From Maribacter sp. (GTDB taxonomy: Bacteria > Bacteroidota > Bacteroidia > Flavobacteriales > Flavobacteriaceae), in contig DRFI01000028.1 in the NCBI GenBank assembly GCA_011050675.1, positions 1 to 64,000 of the forward strand: 64,000 nt of DNA. The letters run 5' to 3'. Positions 24,947 to 34,624 of the stretch are shown here, one piece after another. A model generated the notes under the pieces. That model searched no databases. It was not told where the DNA came from and saw only the letters and a program-made list of their open reading frames with translations. The stretch's first letter is position 1. Every line of letters begins with the position of its first letter. Made by a program: the position numbers and the translations under genes.

Positions 24947-27900
24947 TTAAAACTTTACATTGATAGTTAGACCATAGCTTCTTGCTGAAGGAACTCCGAA
25001 ATATTCTAAACCTTGCGAGTTACCTGCAGTATATGCACTTTCAGGATCGATGTTATCTACGCTTCTTTTAATGTAAAATAAGTTAGAAGCAATAAGGGAA
25101 ACATTTACATCTGTTAAGAATACATTATCCAAAGATTTCTTTGGTAATGAGTACCCAATGCTCATTTGTCTGAATTTGATATAATCTGAATCTTCAACGA
25201 ATTCTTCAGCGATATCATTTATTTCACCATAGTAAGTTTCTAAATCTTCTGGTGCAACAGTTGTTGTAAAAGGCTGCCCAGTTGCAACATCGATACCAGA
25301 AACAGATAGTCCGTTTTCACGACCTTCTAAAGTGTTTTTATGTAAACCTGTTCCGTAAAGGATAGTGTTGGTTCCAGAAAAAACCTGACCACCAAATTTA
25401 CCATCGATTAAGAAATTTAAATTGAAATTCTTGTATCTAAATGAATTTGTAAAACCAATAGTTAATGGAGGTACACCTTCACCTAAAATTTTACGTTCAC
25501 CTTCTACTGCTCTAGGTACTCCCTCTCCGTCTATTTCATAAACGATAGTACCGTTATCATCACGTTCGTAAGATACACCTACAATAGTACCGTATGTTTC
25601 GCCAACGATATGTGTAATTCTAACATTTTGAGTTCTTGGCTCATCTAAATTCACGTCAGAATCAACATCATCCGTAGCAACAACTAAACCTTCGTTATAT
25701 GCACCATTAATTGTTGTGTTCCATGTGAAGTCTTTTGTCTTGATTGGAGATCCACTTAAAAGAAATTCAACACCTTTATTTGAAACCTTACCTAAGTTAG
25801 CACTTGCACCTGAGAAACCGGAGTACTCAGAAGTAGCAACATTTACAATGTCATTTGTAGTTTCATTGCTATAGTAAGCGAAATCTAATGAAAGTCTGTT
25901 GTTGAACAATCTCATATCCAAACCAATTTCAGTTTCGTTTTTACTGAAAGCAACAAGATTTGCATTTGGAACTGTACTACCTGAAATTCTTCCTAATGGT
26001 TGTCCTTGAATAGGGTTCCCGAATATTTCATAAGTTAATGCAAGAGAATAAGGATCCTGGGCACCACCTGCTACTTCAGAATAACCACCTCTAAGTTTTA
26101 AGAAACTTACAAATGTTGGCAAGTTCAAAGCATCTGATAATATTAAACTAGCATTTACAGATGGATAAAAATCATCATTTGGTGTTGTTTTTCCTGGGAA
26201 AGATAATGTAGAGAACCAGTCATTTCTGCCAGTAAACGTAACATAAGCCCAACGATCGTAAGACAATTCTAATGACCCATATACAGATCCAATTTTTCTT
26301 TCAGAATATTCTCTGCTTCTTGATTGGCTAACAGTGTTGCCTATATCCTCTAGACCTGGAACAATAAAATCATTACCGCCTAAAAATAAATTTTCAGATT
26401 TTACGTGGTTGTTGTTTGCACCTACAAGAGCTGAAATAGCAAATTTGTCTGTAATATTCTTTTCTGCAGCTAAAATTAAATCAGCATCAACTTGATTATA
26501 TCTTCTTTCTTCATCATTGATACCACCTAAAGGTTTGTATGCGGTACCAAATGGTTCTACAGACGTTCTTCTGATTATATCATTATCAATACCAACTCTA
26601 CCTGTTAAGGAAAGCCAATCTAATATGTCATAACGTAAAGAAGTAGATGCTATAATTCTATTTCTTACATCTTGATTGTTGAAATTGTATGCTGCAAAAT
26701 ATGGATTCGTAGAGAACGTGTTGTTTGAAAATCCTCTTTCACTTCCATCAGGGTTTGTTGATGGTTGTAATGTTGTTACATCAATATTACCTGGTAACAG
26801 TGCAACTGAAAAGTTTGCATTACCTGGTGAATCAGAAAGTCTAGGTCTATTTTGAACCTTTTCTATGATATATTTTGCATTAACATTACTTGTAAGTTTC
26901 TCACCTAAAACTGCACTAGAGTTAATAGAAAATGATTTTCTATTTAAACCTGCATTTGGTAGTACATCTTCGTTTGTTAAGTCTGATGCGGAAAGCCTAT
27001 ACGTTAAGTTTTCAGAAGCATTGGTTATGGCTACAGTATTAATAAATGTTGTACCAGATCTGTAAAATTTATCAACATTGTTTCCAGTGTATGCGTATGG
27101 TCTAGAAACACCATCAAATTGAGGGGTGCTAACACCGTCGAAGGCCTCACCCCAAGATGAAGAACCTGCTTCGAGAGCAGCTTGCTGCGAACCTGGTCTT
27201 ACACCACGCACTCCTTGACCGTATTCTTGTTGAAAATCTTGTAAGTCGGTATTTACTTTATCGAAAGTTACCGAGCTACTAAATTCAACTCCAAAACCTT
27301 CTTGTCCTTTACCAGTTTTGGTTGTAACAATAATTACACCACCGGCAGCACGAGAACCGTATAATGCAGATGCAGCACCACCTTTAAGAACTGAAATAGA
27401 TTCGATATCATCTGGATTTAAACTAGAGATACCATCTCCACCATCAGATCCACCCCATAAACTAGCAGAACCATTGTTCCCATTACCTATAGGAATACCA
27501 TCAACTACATATAAAGGTTGGTTATTACCAGATAATGAACTTGCACCTCTAATTACAACTCTACTTGAACCTGCAGCACCCGTTGCGTTTTGAGAAATGT
27601 TCACACCCGCAATTTTACCTTGTAATGAGTTGATTGCATTTGGTGTTTTAACCGTAGAAATTTCATCGGCATCAACCTCTGTTAAAGAATAACCTAATGC
27701 TTTCGTTTCTTTACGAATACCTAATGCAGTTACTACAACTTCATCTAATTCGCTAGCATCTTCATCTATTGATGCGTTTACTGTTGATCTCCCATTAACG
27801 CCAATTTCCTTAGTCTTATACCCTAAAGAAGAGAAAACTAATGTTGCGTTTGCGTCAACACTTATTGCATAATTACCATCAAAATCGGTAGAAGTTCCGT

Positions 27901-28051
27901 TTGATGTGCCTTTTTCAACTACGTTAACACCCGGCAAAGGTGATCCTGTATCGTCTGTGACAACACCGGATACGTTTTTGTCTTGACCTGTTACTCCTTG
28001 AAAAAAAAGCAGCAATGTAATGGTCAAAAAACTTAAGAATTTTTTGTTCAT
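24947..28051 (-). CDS. SusC/RagA-type TonB-linked outer-membrane transporter
   Basis: The 1034-residue protein has a signal peptide, a carboxypeptidase-D-like N-terminal extension (VSGVVTDDTGSPLPGVNVVEKG), a TonB box region (DEVVVTALGIRKE), a plug domain (about 115-240) with the SusC motif GSRAAGGVIIVTTKTGK, and a beta-barrel to the C-terminus. It imports substrate captured by the SusD partner using TonB energy. A dyad TTAACA-ACG-TGTTAA lies about 100 bases upstream. It is at the head of the susCD unit, 147 bases downstream of the glycosidase-like gene. Confidence 0.96.
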   Translation of the reverse strand: MNKKFLSFLTITLLLFFQGVTGQDKNVSGVVTDDTGSPLPGVNVVEKGTSNGTSTDFDGNYAISVDANATLVFSSLGYKTKEIGVNGRSTVNASIDEDASELDEVVVTALGIRKETKALGYSLTEVDADEISTVKTPNAINSLQGKIAGVNISQNATGAAGSSRVVIRGASSLSGNNQPLYVVDGIPIGNGNNGSASLWGGSDGGDGISSLNPDDIESISVLKGGAASALYGSRAAGGVIIVTTKTGKGQEGFGVEFSSSVTFDKVNTDLQDFQQEYGQGVRGVRPGSQQAALEAGSSSWGEAFDGVSTPQFDGVSRPYAYTGNNVDKFYRSGTTFINTVAITNASENLTYRLSASDLTNEDVLPNAGLNRKSFSINSSAVLGEKLTSNVNAKYIIEKVQNRPRLSDSPGNANFSVALLPGNIDVTTLQPSTNPDGSERGFSNNTFSTNPYFAAYNFNNQDVRNRIIASTSLRYDILDWLSLTGRVGIDNDIIRRTSVEPFGTAYKPLGGINDEERRYNQVDADLILAAEKNITDKFAISALVGANNNHVKSENLFLGGNDFIVPGLEDIGNTVSQSRSREYSERKIGSVYGSLELSYDRWAYVTFTGRNDWFSTLSFPGKTTPNDDFYPSVNASLILSDALNLPTFVSFLKLRGGYSEVAGGAQDPYSLALTYEIFGNPIQGQPLGRISGSTVPNANLVAFSKNETEIGLDMRLFNNRLSLDFAYYSNETTNDIVNVATSEYSGFSGASANLGKVSNKGVEFLLSGSPIKTKDFTWNTTINGAYNEGLVVATDDVDSDVNLDEPRTQNVRITHIVGETYGTIVGVSYERDDNGTIVYEIDGEGVPRAVEGERKILGEGVPPLTIGFTNSFRYKNFNLNFLIDGKFGGQVFSGTNTILYGTGLHKNTLEGRENGLSVSGIDVATGQPFTTTVAPEDLETYYGEINDIAEEFVEDSDYIKFRQMSIGYSLPKKSLDNVFLTDVNVSLIASNLFYIKRSVDNIDPESAYTAGNSQGLEYFGVPSARSYGLTINVKF

Positions 28052-28151
28052 AAATGATTGAGTTAAGTTAGTTTGTATAAAATACGATGATAAGTTGGGC
28101 TATATTCCACCTAATGATGAAAAATTTCGACTAATAACTGTTGTGATAAGC

Positions 28152-28166
28152 TTAACAACGTGTTAA
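28152..28166. promoter_or_regulatory. Candidate operator dyad upstream of susC
   Basis: TTAACA-ACG-TGTTAA is a perfect 6-3-6 dyad located 101 bases before the susC start codon. The octamer TTAACAAC recurs at 30600-30607 and TAACAAC at 30684-30690, both in the control region between the CBM9-like gene and the LytS gene. Binding by the local LytTR regulator is an inference. Confidence 0.4.
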
Positions 28167-28198
28167 CAAAAAGTAAATTTTTAAAAATGAAACATTAT

Positions 28199-29323
28199 TT
28201 AGGGCTTTTGTGATGCACTAATAATACGCCATTGTTCATCGGTTATAGCTGGTCCATCAAAGAAAGAGACTCCTTTTGCTCCATTGCTTTTAGCTTGGTA
28301 AATAGCTTCTTTTAATTGTTCAGGAGACATTTCTGGCACATAAATGCCTGTGTGTAGTTCTATGTCTTTTCCTTTTAAATCTTCAACTCCTTGTTTGGTT
28401 GCATACCCGATCCAATCTATTTCTTCGTTATAGAATACATTATAAATCATTGGTAGTACAGCGTCTACCTTCCATTTATCCCATCGTTGGCGTACCATAT
28501 GATCCGCCATTTCTGGATAAGGAAATACCGCGGCTGTTAATTGTTTTCCGTTCTTATGGGTAATTTCATATGCCTCATCAACAATAGCCTTAACTTTATT
28601 TAATCTGAAATTTTTCCATTCCATATCTATCGCAGGATTGCTAAAATCTTTAGGATTCTTATGGTGTTTTTTTTCAAATTCTGATGTACAAACATCACAA
28701 TAGCAGAAGTCATATCTCGATAATTCTGACTCTTGTTTTAAATCATATTTAGGTAATAAACCAATAGGAAGAAAAATGTCTGAATATCTTATATAATCTA
28801 AGTGAAAACTAGCTACGCCTTCTACTTTAGCCAGACCTTCTATTAGACCAAGTATGTGTTCGCGCGATTCTTTTCTGGTTGGGCAAAGCCATTTATAGTA
28901 TCCTACATAAGGTGGTTCGTCAAAGCAAGATTTACCATCTCTACTTACAGCGTACCATTCTGGGTGTTGTTCTGCAATTTTATCTCCAGGTCTGTTCATG
29001 GTAAACATCCATGCATGAACTTCTAGATTATGCTTTTTTGCAATGGGTACAAGTCTAGTAAGTAACTCTGGGTCTCCATACGTGTTTATTAAAATTGCAT
29101 CTAGACCATTATCACCATACTTTTTAAATTCTTCATCAAAAGATTTGTCGGTTCTAGTTTTCTCGGCGGTAACCCAAGTCCATAATTTAAATGATTCTTC
29201 TTTGGTTGTAGAGGTTTCCACAATAGTTGAGGATAATTTTGTTTCCTTTTTTGATTCGCATGAAATAGTTAAGGCGAATATGAAAAGGGCTAAAAATTTT
29301 AATAGTTTAGTTGGTTGTATCAT
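28199..29323 (-). CDS. Putative glycoside hydrolase (GHL10-type) lipoprotein
   Basis: The 374-residue protein has a lipoprotein signal (LTISCES, C22). Its TIM-barrel-like body resembles the GHL10/YngK family: LWTWVTAEKTR, LEVHAWMFTMNRPGD, ASFHLDYIRYSD, TAAVFPYPE, AVLPMIYNVFY, and the strand-end HTGIYVPEM. The HLDYIRY motif holds the probable catalytic Asp of this group. The substrate is not known. The start overlaps the end of the CBM9-like gene by 17 bases, so the two are translationally coupled. Confidence 0.82.
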   Translation of the reverse strand: MIQPTKLLKFLALFIFALTISCESKKETKLSSTIVETSTTKEESFKLWTWVTAEKTRTDKSFDEEFKKYGDNGLDAILINTYGDPELLTRLVPIAKKHNLEVHAWMFTMNRPGDKIAEQHPEWYAVSRDGKSCFDEPPYVGYYKWLCPTRKESREHILGLIEGLAKVEGVASFHLDYIRYSDIFLPIGLLPKYDLKQESELSRYDFCYCDVCTSEFEKKHHKNPKDFSNPAIDMEWKNFRLNKVKAIVDEAYEITHKNGKQLTAAVFPYPEMADHMVRQRWDKWKVDAVLPMIYNVFYNEEIDWIGYATKQGVEDLKGKDIELHTGIYVPEMSPEQLKEAIYQAKSNGAKGVSFFDGPAITDEQWRIISASQKP

Positions 29324-30410
29324 TATATGTTTCGAATTTTCCGTCTGTGTGTATAACTAGTTTTTTATTGGTGAATGGGCTTTTAATCCAAATGTCAAAG
29401 CCAAAATTATTCTTCTCTAAAATAGGGGTAACTGGCTTTCCTAATATTAGTTTAGGCTCTTTTTGAAGATTTCCATTTTTTAATACCCAGCCATTTTCGG
29501 TGTTATTTTTATTTATTTGATTTCTATATAATTCGTATAAATACCATTTAATATGCTCGTCTTCTGGTATTGTAAACTCAGTAGTAACTACTGTGGTGTT
29601 TTTATCAAAATAGACATAACCCCAATGTTCTGGTTCATGCATATTAATAACTCCTTGGGGAGACCATACCCAATTGTATTCTGGTAAAAACTTGCCAGAT
29701 GAATCTTTCTTTCTACTATAACGACCCTTTTTAAGATCAAAATCCCAATTAACTCGTGAAAAATTAATTCTCCAAAAGTCATTCTCAGGTATATTAGTAG
29801 TTCCTCCAGGGGCAGTGGTAAATGACCAAGGAATAGCAATTTCTATGGTCCATCCTTCGTCTATGTCGGTAGAATTATTCAAAGTTCCTTGTACTTGAAC
29901 AGCTGATTTTATGCCTTTAAAATCCCACCCATCCATAATATAACCGTTATTTCTATAAGGTTTAGATAAGTATAGATCCCAAATTGTATTTAGAGCGTTC
30001 ATTTCAAACTCATAATAATTATGGGTGTCGCCGTCTGGGTCCAAAAAGATTTCAAAATCATTATTGTAAAAAATAATGGTGTCTTTCTGTTTTAATGTAG
30101 CCCAAACATGAGGTTCTTTTAATTTAACGAAGAAATAAATATTAGCATCGTCCCAAAGCATTTTAAACTTGGTTTCATATGTTGGTTTTTTAACTCCTTC
30201 TATATCTATAAAGCTGCTAGACCATGCTGTTTTTTGCCACGAAAATTCGTCCATGTTACCATCAATTTCAATATCTTCAATGGTGTTATGAGCCACATAG
30301 GTTCTTGGTGTTTCTTGTGCTAGAATTGAAATTACACCTAAGTACAGCATAAACAATAATAGCGCTACTGCCTTTTTAGCTTTCAAAGATTTTTTATTGA
30401 AAATTTCCAT
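29307..30410 (-). CDS. CBM9-like carbohydrate-binding protein
   Basis: After a signal peptide or membrane anchor (KAVALLLFMLYLGVISILAQ) the protein shows the carbohydrate-binding family 9-like fold: IEIDGNMDEFSWQKTAW, KMLWDDANIYFFVKL, NDFEIFLDPDGDTHNYYEFEMNALNT and EGWTIEIAIPW. Proteins of this kind bind sugar chain ends or act as domains of enzymes; this one has no recognisable catalytic domain. I start it at the ATG at 30410 rather than at a GTG six codons upstream. It heads the minus-strand arm, divergent from the LytS kinase gene. Confidence 0.82.
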   Translation of the reverse strand: MEIFNKKSLKAKKAVALLLFMLYLGVISILAQETPRTYVAHNTIEDIEIDGNMDEFSWQKTAWSSSFIDIEGVKKPTYETKFKMLWDDANIYFFVKLKEPHVWATLKQKDTIIFYNNDFEIFLDPDGDTHNYYEFEMNALNTIWDLYLSKPYRNNGYIMDGWDFKGIKSAVQVQGTLNNSTDIDEGWTIEIAIPWSFTTAPGGTTNIPENDFWRINFSRVNWDFDLKKGRYSRKKDSSGKFLPEYNWVWSPQGVINMHEPEHWGYVYFDKNTTVVTTEFTIPEDEHIKWYLYELYRNQINKNNTENGWVLKNGNLQKEPKLILGKPVTPILEKNNFGFDIWIKSPFTNKKLVIHTDGKFETYNDTTN

Positions 30411-30744
30411 AATCTTATTTTTTGGCACTTATAGTTTTTAACTCATTAGAAATCAAAAGCGCTGTGCTTTGTTCAATCTTTTTTTGTCGATTTAATATGA
30501 AATGGAGTTTGAATAATGTTGAATTTTAACCAATCAACTTTACTCATTTATCAAGCTCATTTTAAAATGAAGCTGTGCTAATGTTGTTTTTAAGTACATT
30601 TAACAACATATTTGACTTTTCGCTATTCTTAAGATTTAGGTTGAATATTTTCATAATTATTAGTAATCTGAATATTTTTAGCCTAACAACTAAAGATTAG
30701 TGCCCAACGTCAAGTTATTGAAAAGTATTAGAGTTTTTTAACCT
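30411..30744. other. Divergent control region of the catabolic arm and the LytS-LytTR genes
   Basis: These 334 bases hold no gene. An inverted repeat ATGTTGTT (30581-30588) / AACAACAT (30602-30609) overlaps the octamer TTAACAAC (30600-30607), and TAACAAC recurs at 30684-30690. The octamer is also present upstream of susC. No convincing TANNTTTG promoter with a spaced TTG was found in either direction. Confidence 0.5.
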
Positions 30745-31830
30745 ATGGATGTTAGATTGAGAAAATTTTTAAGTAAGCCTAAGTTTTTTGGGACAAGTGA
30801 GATAAAACCTTGGCATCATATTTTGTTTTGGTTGGTCTATTTTGTCTTCAATACTTTTCGTTGGACATTTATTCACAACGACTTTCTACTTTCATTACGT
30901 ACCAATTTAATTGGTTTTCCGATTCATATGTTCTTGGCATATTTAAATGCGTATTATTTAATGCCGAAATTTATTTACACCAAAAAATATGTTCAGTATT
31001 CGGGAGCTATACTTTTGTCTCTATTCGTAATGTTATTGGTTAAGTATAATCTAACCTATTATTTAGTAAGTACCAATGTAATGCCAGAAGGGTTAGAGGT
31101 TATAAATACTTTAACCATTGGCTACGCTGTGCAAACGATGATTGGTGAAGTTTATGTAATATCATTTTTTACCGCTATTAAATTAACGGTAGATTGGCTT
31201 AGGGAAAGTAGTAAACTTCATGACTTGGAAAAGCGACAATTGAAAACCGAACTTCGTTTCTTAAGATCTCAAGTGTCTCCCCATTTTTTCTTTAATACCT
31301 TGAATAATATATACTCTTTAACTTTAGAGAAATCTGACCAAGCACCAGAGGTAATCTTAAAGTTGTCAGAACTCATGCGATATTTGTTATATGCTACTAA
31401 AAAACAGCGACAAGATCTAACAAGTGAAATTAATTGTATTAGAAATTACATAGATTTGGAACGTATTCGTTTCGATGATTCTTTGAAGATAGATATGAAT
31501 ATTTCTGGTAATCTAGATAATTGTAAGATTCCACCTATGTTATTAATTCCTCTTATCGAAAACTGTTTTAAACATGGAGCAAGTAAAAATATAGGGGAAA
31601 TGAAAATTAAAATTGATATAAAAGTGGATGATCATTTTATGGATTTCAAGGTCTCTAATTCAATACCAAATGTCAATAAAGAATTTGTTTATCCTGTAAA
31701 TAGAGGTGGTATTGGGCTCTCTAATGTTAAAAAACGTTTAGAGTTGGGTTATGGTAAAAACGATTATGATTTAAAAATTTTCGAGGAAAATAAAATGTTC
31801 AACGTTTTTTTAAAGCTAAAGGTTATATGA
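30745..31830 (+). CDS. LytS/YehU-type sensor histidine kinase
   Basis: The 361-residue protein has four predicted membrane helices within residues 20-150, then the His_kinase (PF06580) domain with phospho-acceptor H180 in SQVSPHFFFNTLNNIYSL and a degenerate HATPase domain (PPMLLIPLIENCFKHGASK, then GGIGLSNVKKRLELGYG). There is no periplasmic sensor domain, as in many Bacteroidetes LytS-like kinases. It is coupled to the next gene by a four-base ATGA overlap and is divergent from the CBM9-GHL10-susCD arm, which makes it the best candidate regulator of that arm. Confidence 0.93.
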   Translation: MDVRLRKFLSKPKFFGTSEIKPWHHILFWLVYFVFNTFRWTFIHNDFLLSLRTNLIGFPIHMFLAYLNAYYLMPKFIYTKKYVQYSGAILLSLFVMLLVKYNLTYYLVSTNVMPEGLEVINTLTIGYAVQTMIGEVYVISFFTAIKLTVDWLRESSKLHDLEKRQLKTELRFLRSQVSPHFFFNTLNNIYSLTLEKSDQAPEVILKLSELMRYLLYATKKQRQDLTSEINCIRNYIDLERIRFDDSLKIDMNISGNLDNCKIPPMLLIPLIENCFKHGASKNIGEMKIKIDIKVDDHFMDFKVSNSIPNVNKEFVYPVNRGGIGLSNVKKRLELGYGKNDYDLKIFEENKMFNVFLKLKVI

Positions 31831-32540
31831 TTTTGAAAGTGATAGTAGTAGACGATGAGCCATTGGCAGTAAATGTGATTAAAAATTATATACTTCGTGT
31901 TAAAGAATTGCAGTTAGAAGGCACTTTTTCTAATGCCCTAGATGCATCAACTTTTCTTAGAGATAACGATGTGGATATTATGTTCTTGGATATTAATATG
32001 CCATTTTTAGATGGACTGGAGTTTTTGAGTACCCTACATAGAAAGCCATTTGTAATTATGACGACTGCTCATGAAGAGCACGCGCTAAAAAGTTTTGAAC
32101 TTGAAGCTATAGACTATTTGGTGAAACCAATTTCATTGCCAAGATTCTTTAAATCTGTTGATCGTGTTATTGGTTTAAAGAAAGGAGCCAATAATGGTAG
32201 TTCAGATAAGGATGAAAAGCCTTCTATTTTTGTAAAAGTGGATAAAAAGAAATTACAAAAAATTTATCTAGATGAAATTATGGTGATAGAAAGCCTTAAG
32301 GATTATATCAGAATAATCACTCCTACTTCCAAATATATTATCCATAGAACATTAAGTAGTTTTACAGATGAACTACCAGGGGATAATTTTATTAGAATTC
32401 ATAGATCTTATACCATTGCAGTTGACAAAGTAAGTGTAGTTGAAGGTAATAGTGTAGAAATAGGCGGTATCAGATATACTATTGGTAGAAGCTATTTGAC
32501 AGATGCAAAAAGTAGGATATTAAATAACCTGACTGATTAG
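31827..32540 (+). CDS. LytTR-family response regulator
   Basis: The 237-residue protein has a receiver domain with acidic pocket D9/D10 and phospho-acceptor D55 (IMFLDINMPFLDG), followed by a LytTR DNA-binding domain (about 130-235; IFVKVDKKKLQKIYLDEIMVIES, FIRIHRSYTIAVDKV). It pairs with the upstream LytS-type kinase. LytTR proteins bind direct repeats near promoters. Confidence 0.94.
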   Translation: MILKVIVVDDEPLAVNVIKNYILRVKELQLEGTFSNALDASTFLRDNDVDIMFLDINMPFLDGLEFLSTLHRKPFVIMTTAHEEHALKSFELEAIDYLVKPISLPRFFKSVDRVIGLKKGANNGSSDKDEKPSIFVKVDKKKLQKIYLDEIMVIESLKDYIRIITPTSKYIIHRTLSSFTDELPGDNFIRIHRSYTIAVDKVSVVEGNSVEIGGIRYTIGRSYLTDAKSRILNNLTD

Positions 32541-32575
32541 ACATTTAGTTCAAACAATTACAAATTTCATTTACT

Positions 32576-33289
32576 GTGAGCGAGTTATTTAAGTTTAAAC
32601 AATTTGATATCAATCAAGATCGTTGTGCCATGAAAATTGGTACAGATGGCGTTCTCTTAGGTGCTTGGGCTAATCTTGACAAGGCTCCTGCTTCTGTTCT
32701 GGATATTGGTGCAGGTACAGGTGTAATTGCATTAATGTTGGCGCAAAGAAGCACAGCAGAAGTAATTGATGCTATTGAGATAGATGCAGCTGCATATGAA
32801 CAATGTGTAGATAATTTCGAATTATCACCTTGGGGAGATAGATTGTATTGTTATCATGCCGGTTTAGATGAGTTTGTTGATGAAATTTACGATAAGTACG
32901 AGCTTATAGTTTGTAACCCTCCATTTTATTCTGAAACGGTTACATCGGGTAATGTGCAACGTGATCAAGCACGACAAAATGAGTTTTTACCTTTCGATGA
33001 ATTGTTAGAGGGAGTTTCTAAGTTGTTGTCAGACGAAGGTACCTTTAACACCATTATACCTTTTAAGGAAAAAGAATCATTTATAAAAATGGCGGCGGAC
33101 CTAGGTTTGTTTGTAAATGAAAGTCTTCATGTAAAAGGCAACCCTACAGCAGAAATTAAGCGTGCGTTGTTATCCTTCTCACGAAATGATACAACATGTA
33201 AGGTGACTGATTTAATAATTGAAACAGACCGACATGTCTATACTACTGAGTATGTGGCCCTGACTAAAGATTTTTATTTAAAAATGTAA
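32576..33289 (+). CDS. trmN6: tRNA1(Val) (adenine(37)-N6)-methyltransferase
   Basis: The 237-residue protein has the SAM-binding motif LDIGAGTGVIALMLAQ (about 42-57) and the N6-adenine methyltransferase motif N114-P-P-F117. It begins with FKFKQFDINQDRCAMKIGTDGVLLGAW, the conserved TrmN6/YfiC N-terminus. It methylates A37 of tRNA-Val. The start is GTG; no ATG fits. In several Flavobacteriaceae I recall this gene following rimM directly; here 22 kb separates them. Confidence 0.93.
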   Translation: MSELFKFKQFDINQDRCAMKIGTDGVLLGAWANLDKAPASVLDIGAGTGVIALMLAQRSTAEVIDAIEIDAAAYEQCVDNFELSPWGDRLYCYHAGLDEFVDEIYDKYELIVCNPPFYSETVTSGNVQRDQARQNEFLPFDELLEGVSKLLSDEGTFNTIIPFKEKESFIKMAADLGLFVNESLHVKGNPTAEIKRALLSFSRNDTTCKVTDLIIETDRHVYTTEYVALTKDFYLKM

Positions 33290-33297
33290 CTTTAGTC

Positions 33298-33330
33298 TTG
33301 TATATTGTTATATTTCTTTAATTATCTTTG
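33298..33330 (+). promoter_or_regulatory. Promoter of the acyl-CoA dehydrogenase gene
   Basis: TTG (33298-33300), a 22-base spacer and TATCTTTG (33323-33330) fit the Bacteroidetes promoter consensus, 14 bases before the start codon, which implies a very short leader. Confidence 0.55.
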
Positions 33331-33344
33331 ATAAAAGCATTGTT

Positions 33345-34523
33345 ATGAGACCAGATTTATTTGAAGCACCAGATTATTACAATTTAGATGATTTACTTTC
33401 TGAAGAACATTTGCTGGTACGCGATGCTGCGCGCCAATGGGTGAAAAGAGATGTATCTCCAATTATTGAAGAATATGCCCAAAAAGCAGAATTCCCTAAG
33501 CAGATTATTAAAGGTCTTGCAGAGATAGGTGCTTTTGGTCCTTATATTCCAGAGGAATATGGTGGGGCAGGGCTAGATCAAATTAGTTACGGACTCATCA
33601 TGCAAGAAATAGAAAGGGGAGACAGTGGTGTTCGTTCTACTGCTTCTGTACAATCTTCTTTGGTGATGTATCCTATTTATACTTACGGAACGGAAGAGCA
33701 ACGTAAAAAATACTTACCAAAATTAGCTTCTGGTGAGTGGATGGGGTCTTTTGGACTAACAGAACCTAACCACGGTTCTAACCCAAGTGGTATGGAAACC
33801 AAGTATAAAGATATGGGAGACCATTATCTTTTAAATGGTGCCAAGCTTTGGATTTCTAATTCACCTTTCTGTGACATTGCCGTTGTATGGGCAAAAAATG
33901 AAGAAGGACGTATTCATGGGTTAATTGTTGAGCGTGGTATGGAAGGTTTTACAACGCCAGAAACACATAACAAATGGTCATTAAGAGCATCAGCTACTGG
34001 TGAGTTAATATTTGATAATGTAAAAGTGCCTAAAGAGAACCTATTGCCAAATAAATCTGGATTAGGAGCTCCGTTAGGTTGTTTAGATTCTGCTAGATTC
34101 GGAATATCATGGGGAGCAATTGGTGCTGCAATGGATTGTTATGATACTGCCTTAAGATATGCTAAAGAACGTGTGCAATTTGGGAAACCTATTGCAGCTA
34201 CACAATTGCAACAAAAGAAATTGGCAGAAATGATAACTGAAATTACCAAGGCGCAATTACTGGCGTTTAGATTGGGACAATTAAAGAATCAAGGAAAAGC
34301 TACCTCTGCTCAAATTTCAATGGCAAAAAGAAACAATGTTGAAATGGCTATAAAAATAGCGCGTGAAGCAAGACAAGTTTTAGGTGGTATGGGTATTACC
34401 GGTGAGTACAGTATTATGAGGCATATGATGAATTTAGAAAGTGTTATTACTTATGAAGGTACGCACGATATTCATTTATTAATTACAGGTGCTGATATAA
34501 CAGGAATGCCTGCTTTTCAATAA
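33345..34523 (+). CDS. Acyl-CoA dehydrogenase, glutaryl-CoA dehydrogenase type
   Basis: The 392-residue flavoenzyme matches glutaryl-CoA dehydrogenase in length and motifs: SFGLTEPNHGSNPSGMET, LNGAKLWISNSP, SARFGISWGAIGAAMDC and the C-terminal YEGTHDIH, whose Glu (E371) is the catalytic base. GCDH oxidises and decarboxylates glutaryl-CoA to crotonyl-CoA in Lys/Trp breakdown. It is monocistronic, with its own promoter and a strong terminator. Another short-chain acyl-CoA dehydrogenase is the alternative, but the motifs favour GCDH. Confidence 0.9.
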   Translation: MRPDLFEAPDYYNLDDLLSEEHLLVRDAARQWVKRDVSPIIEEYAQKAEFPKQIIKGLAEIGAFGPYIPEEYGGAGLDQISYGLIMQEIERGDSGVRSTASVQSSLVMYPIYTYGTEEQRKKYLPKLASGEWMGSFGLTEPNHGSNPSGMETKYKDMGDHYLLNGAKLWISNSPFCDIAVVWAKNEEGRIHGLIVERGMEGFTTPETHNKWSLRASATGELIFDNVKVPKENLLPNKSGLGAPLGCLDSARFGISWGAIGAAMDCYDTALRYAKERVQFGKPIAATQLQQKKLAEMITEITKAQLLAFRLGQLKNQGKATSAQISMAKRNNVEMAIKIAREARQVLGGMGITGEYSIMRHMMNLESVITYEGTHDIHLLITGADITGMPAFQ

Positions 34524-34624
34524 ATTAACAGTTTGCTGTAATAGGCTTAACATGCAATACGAAATCAAAAATTATCTTTGAACTGCACGGGTAAGATGTG
34601 TGCATGTTTTTTGAAATAAGCTAT

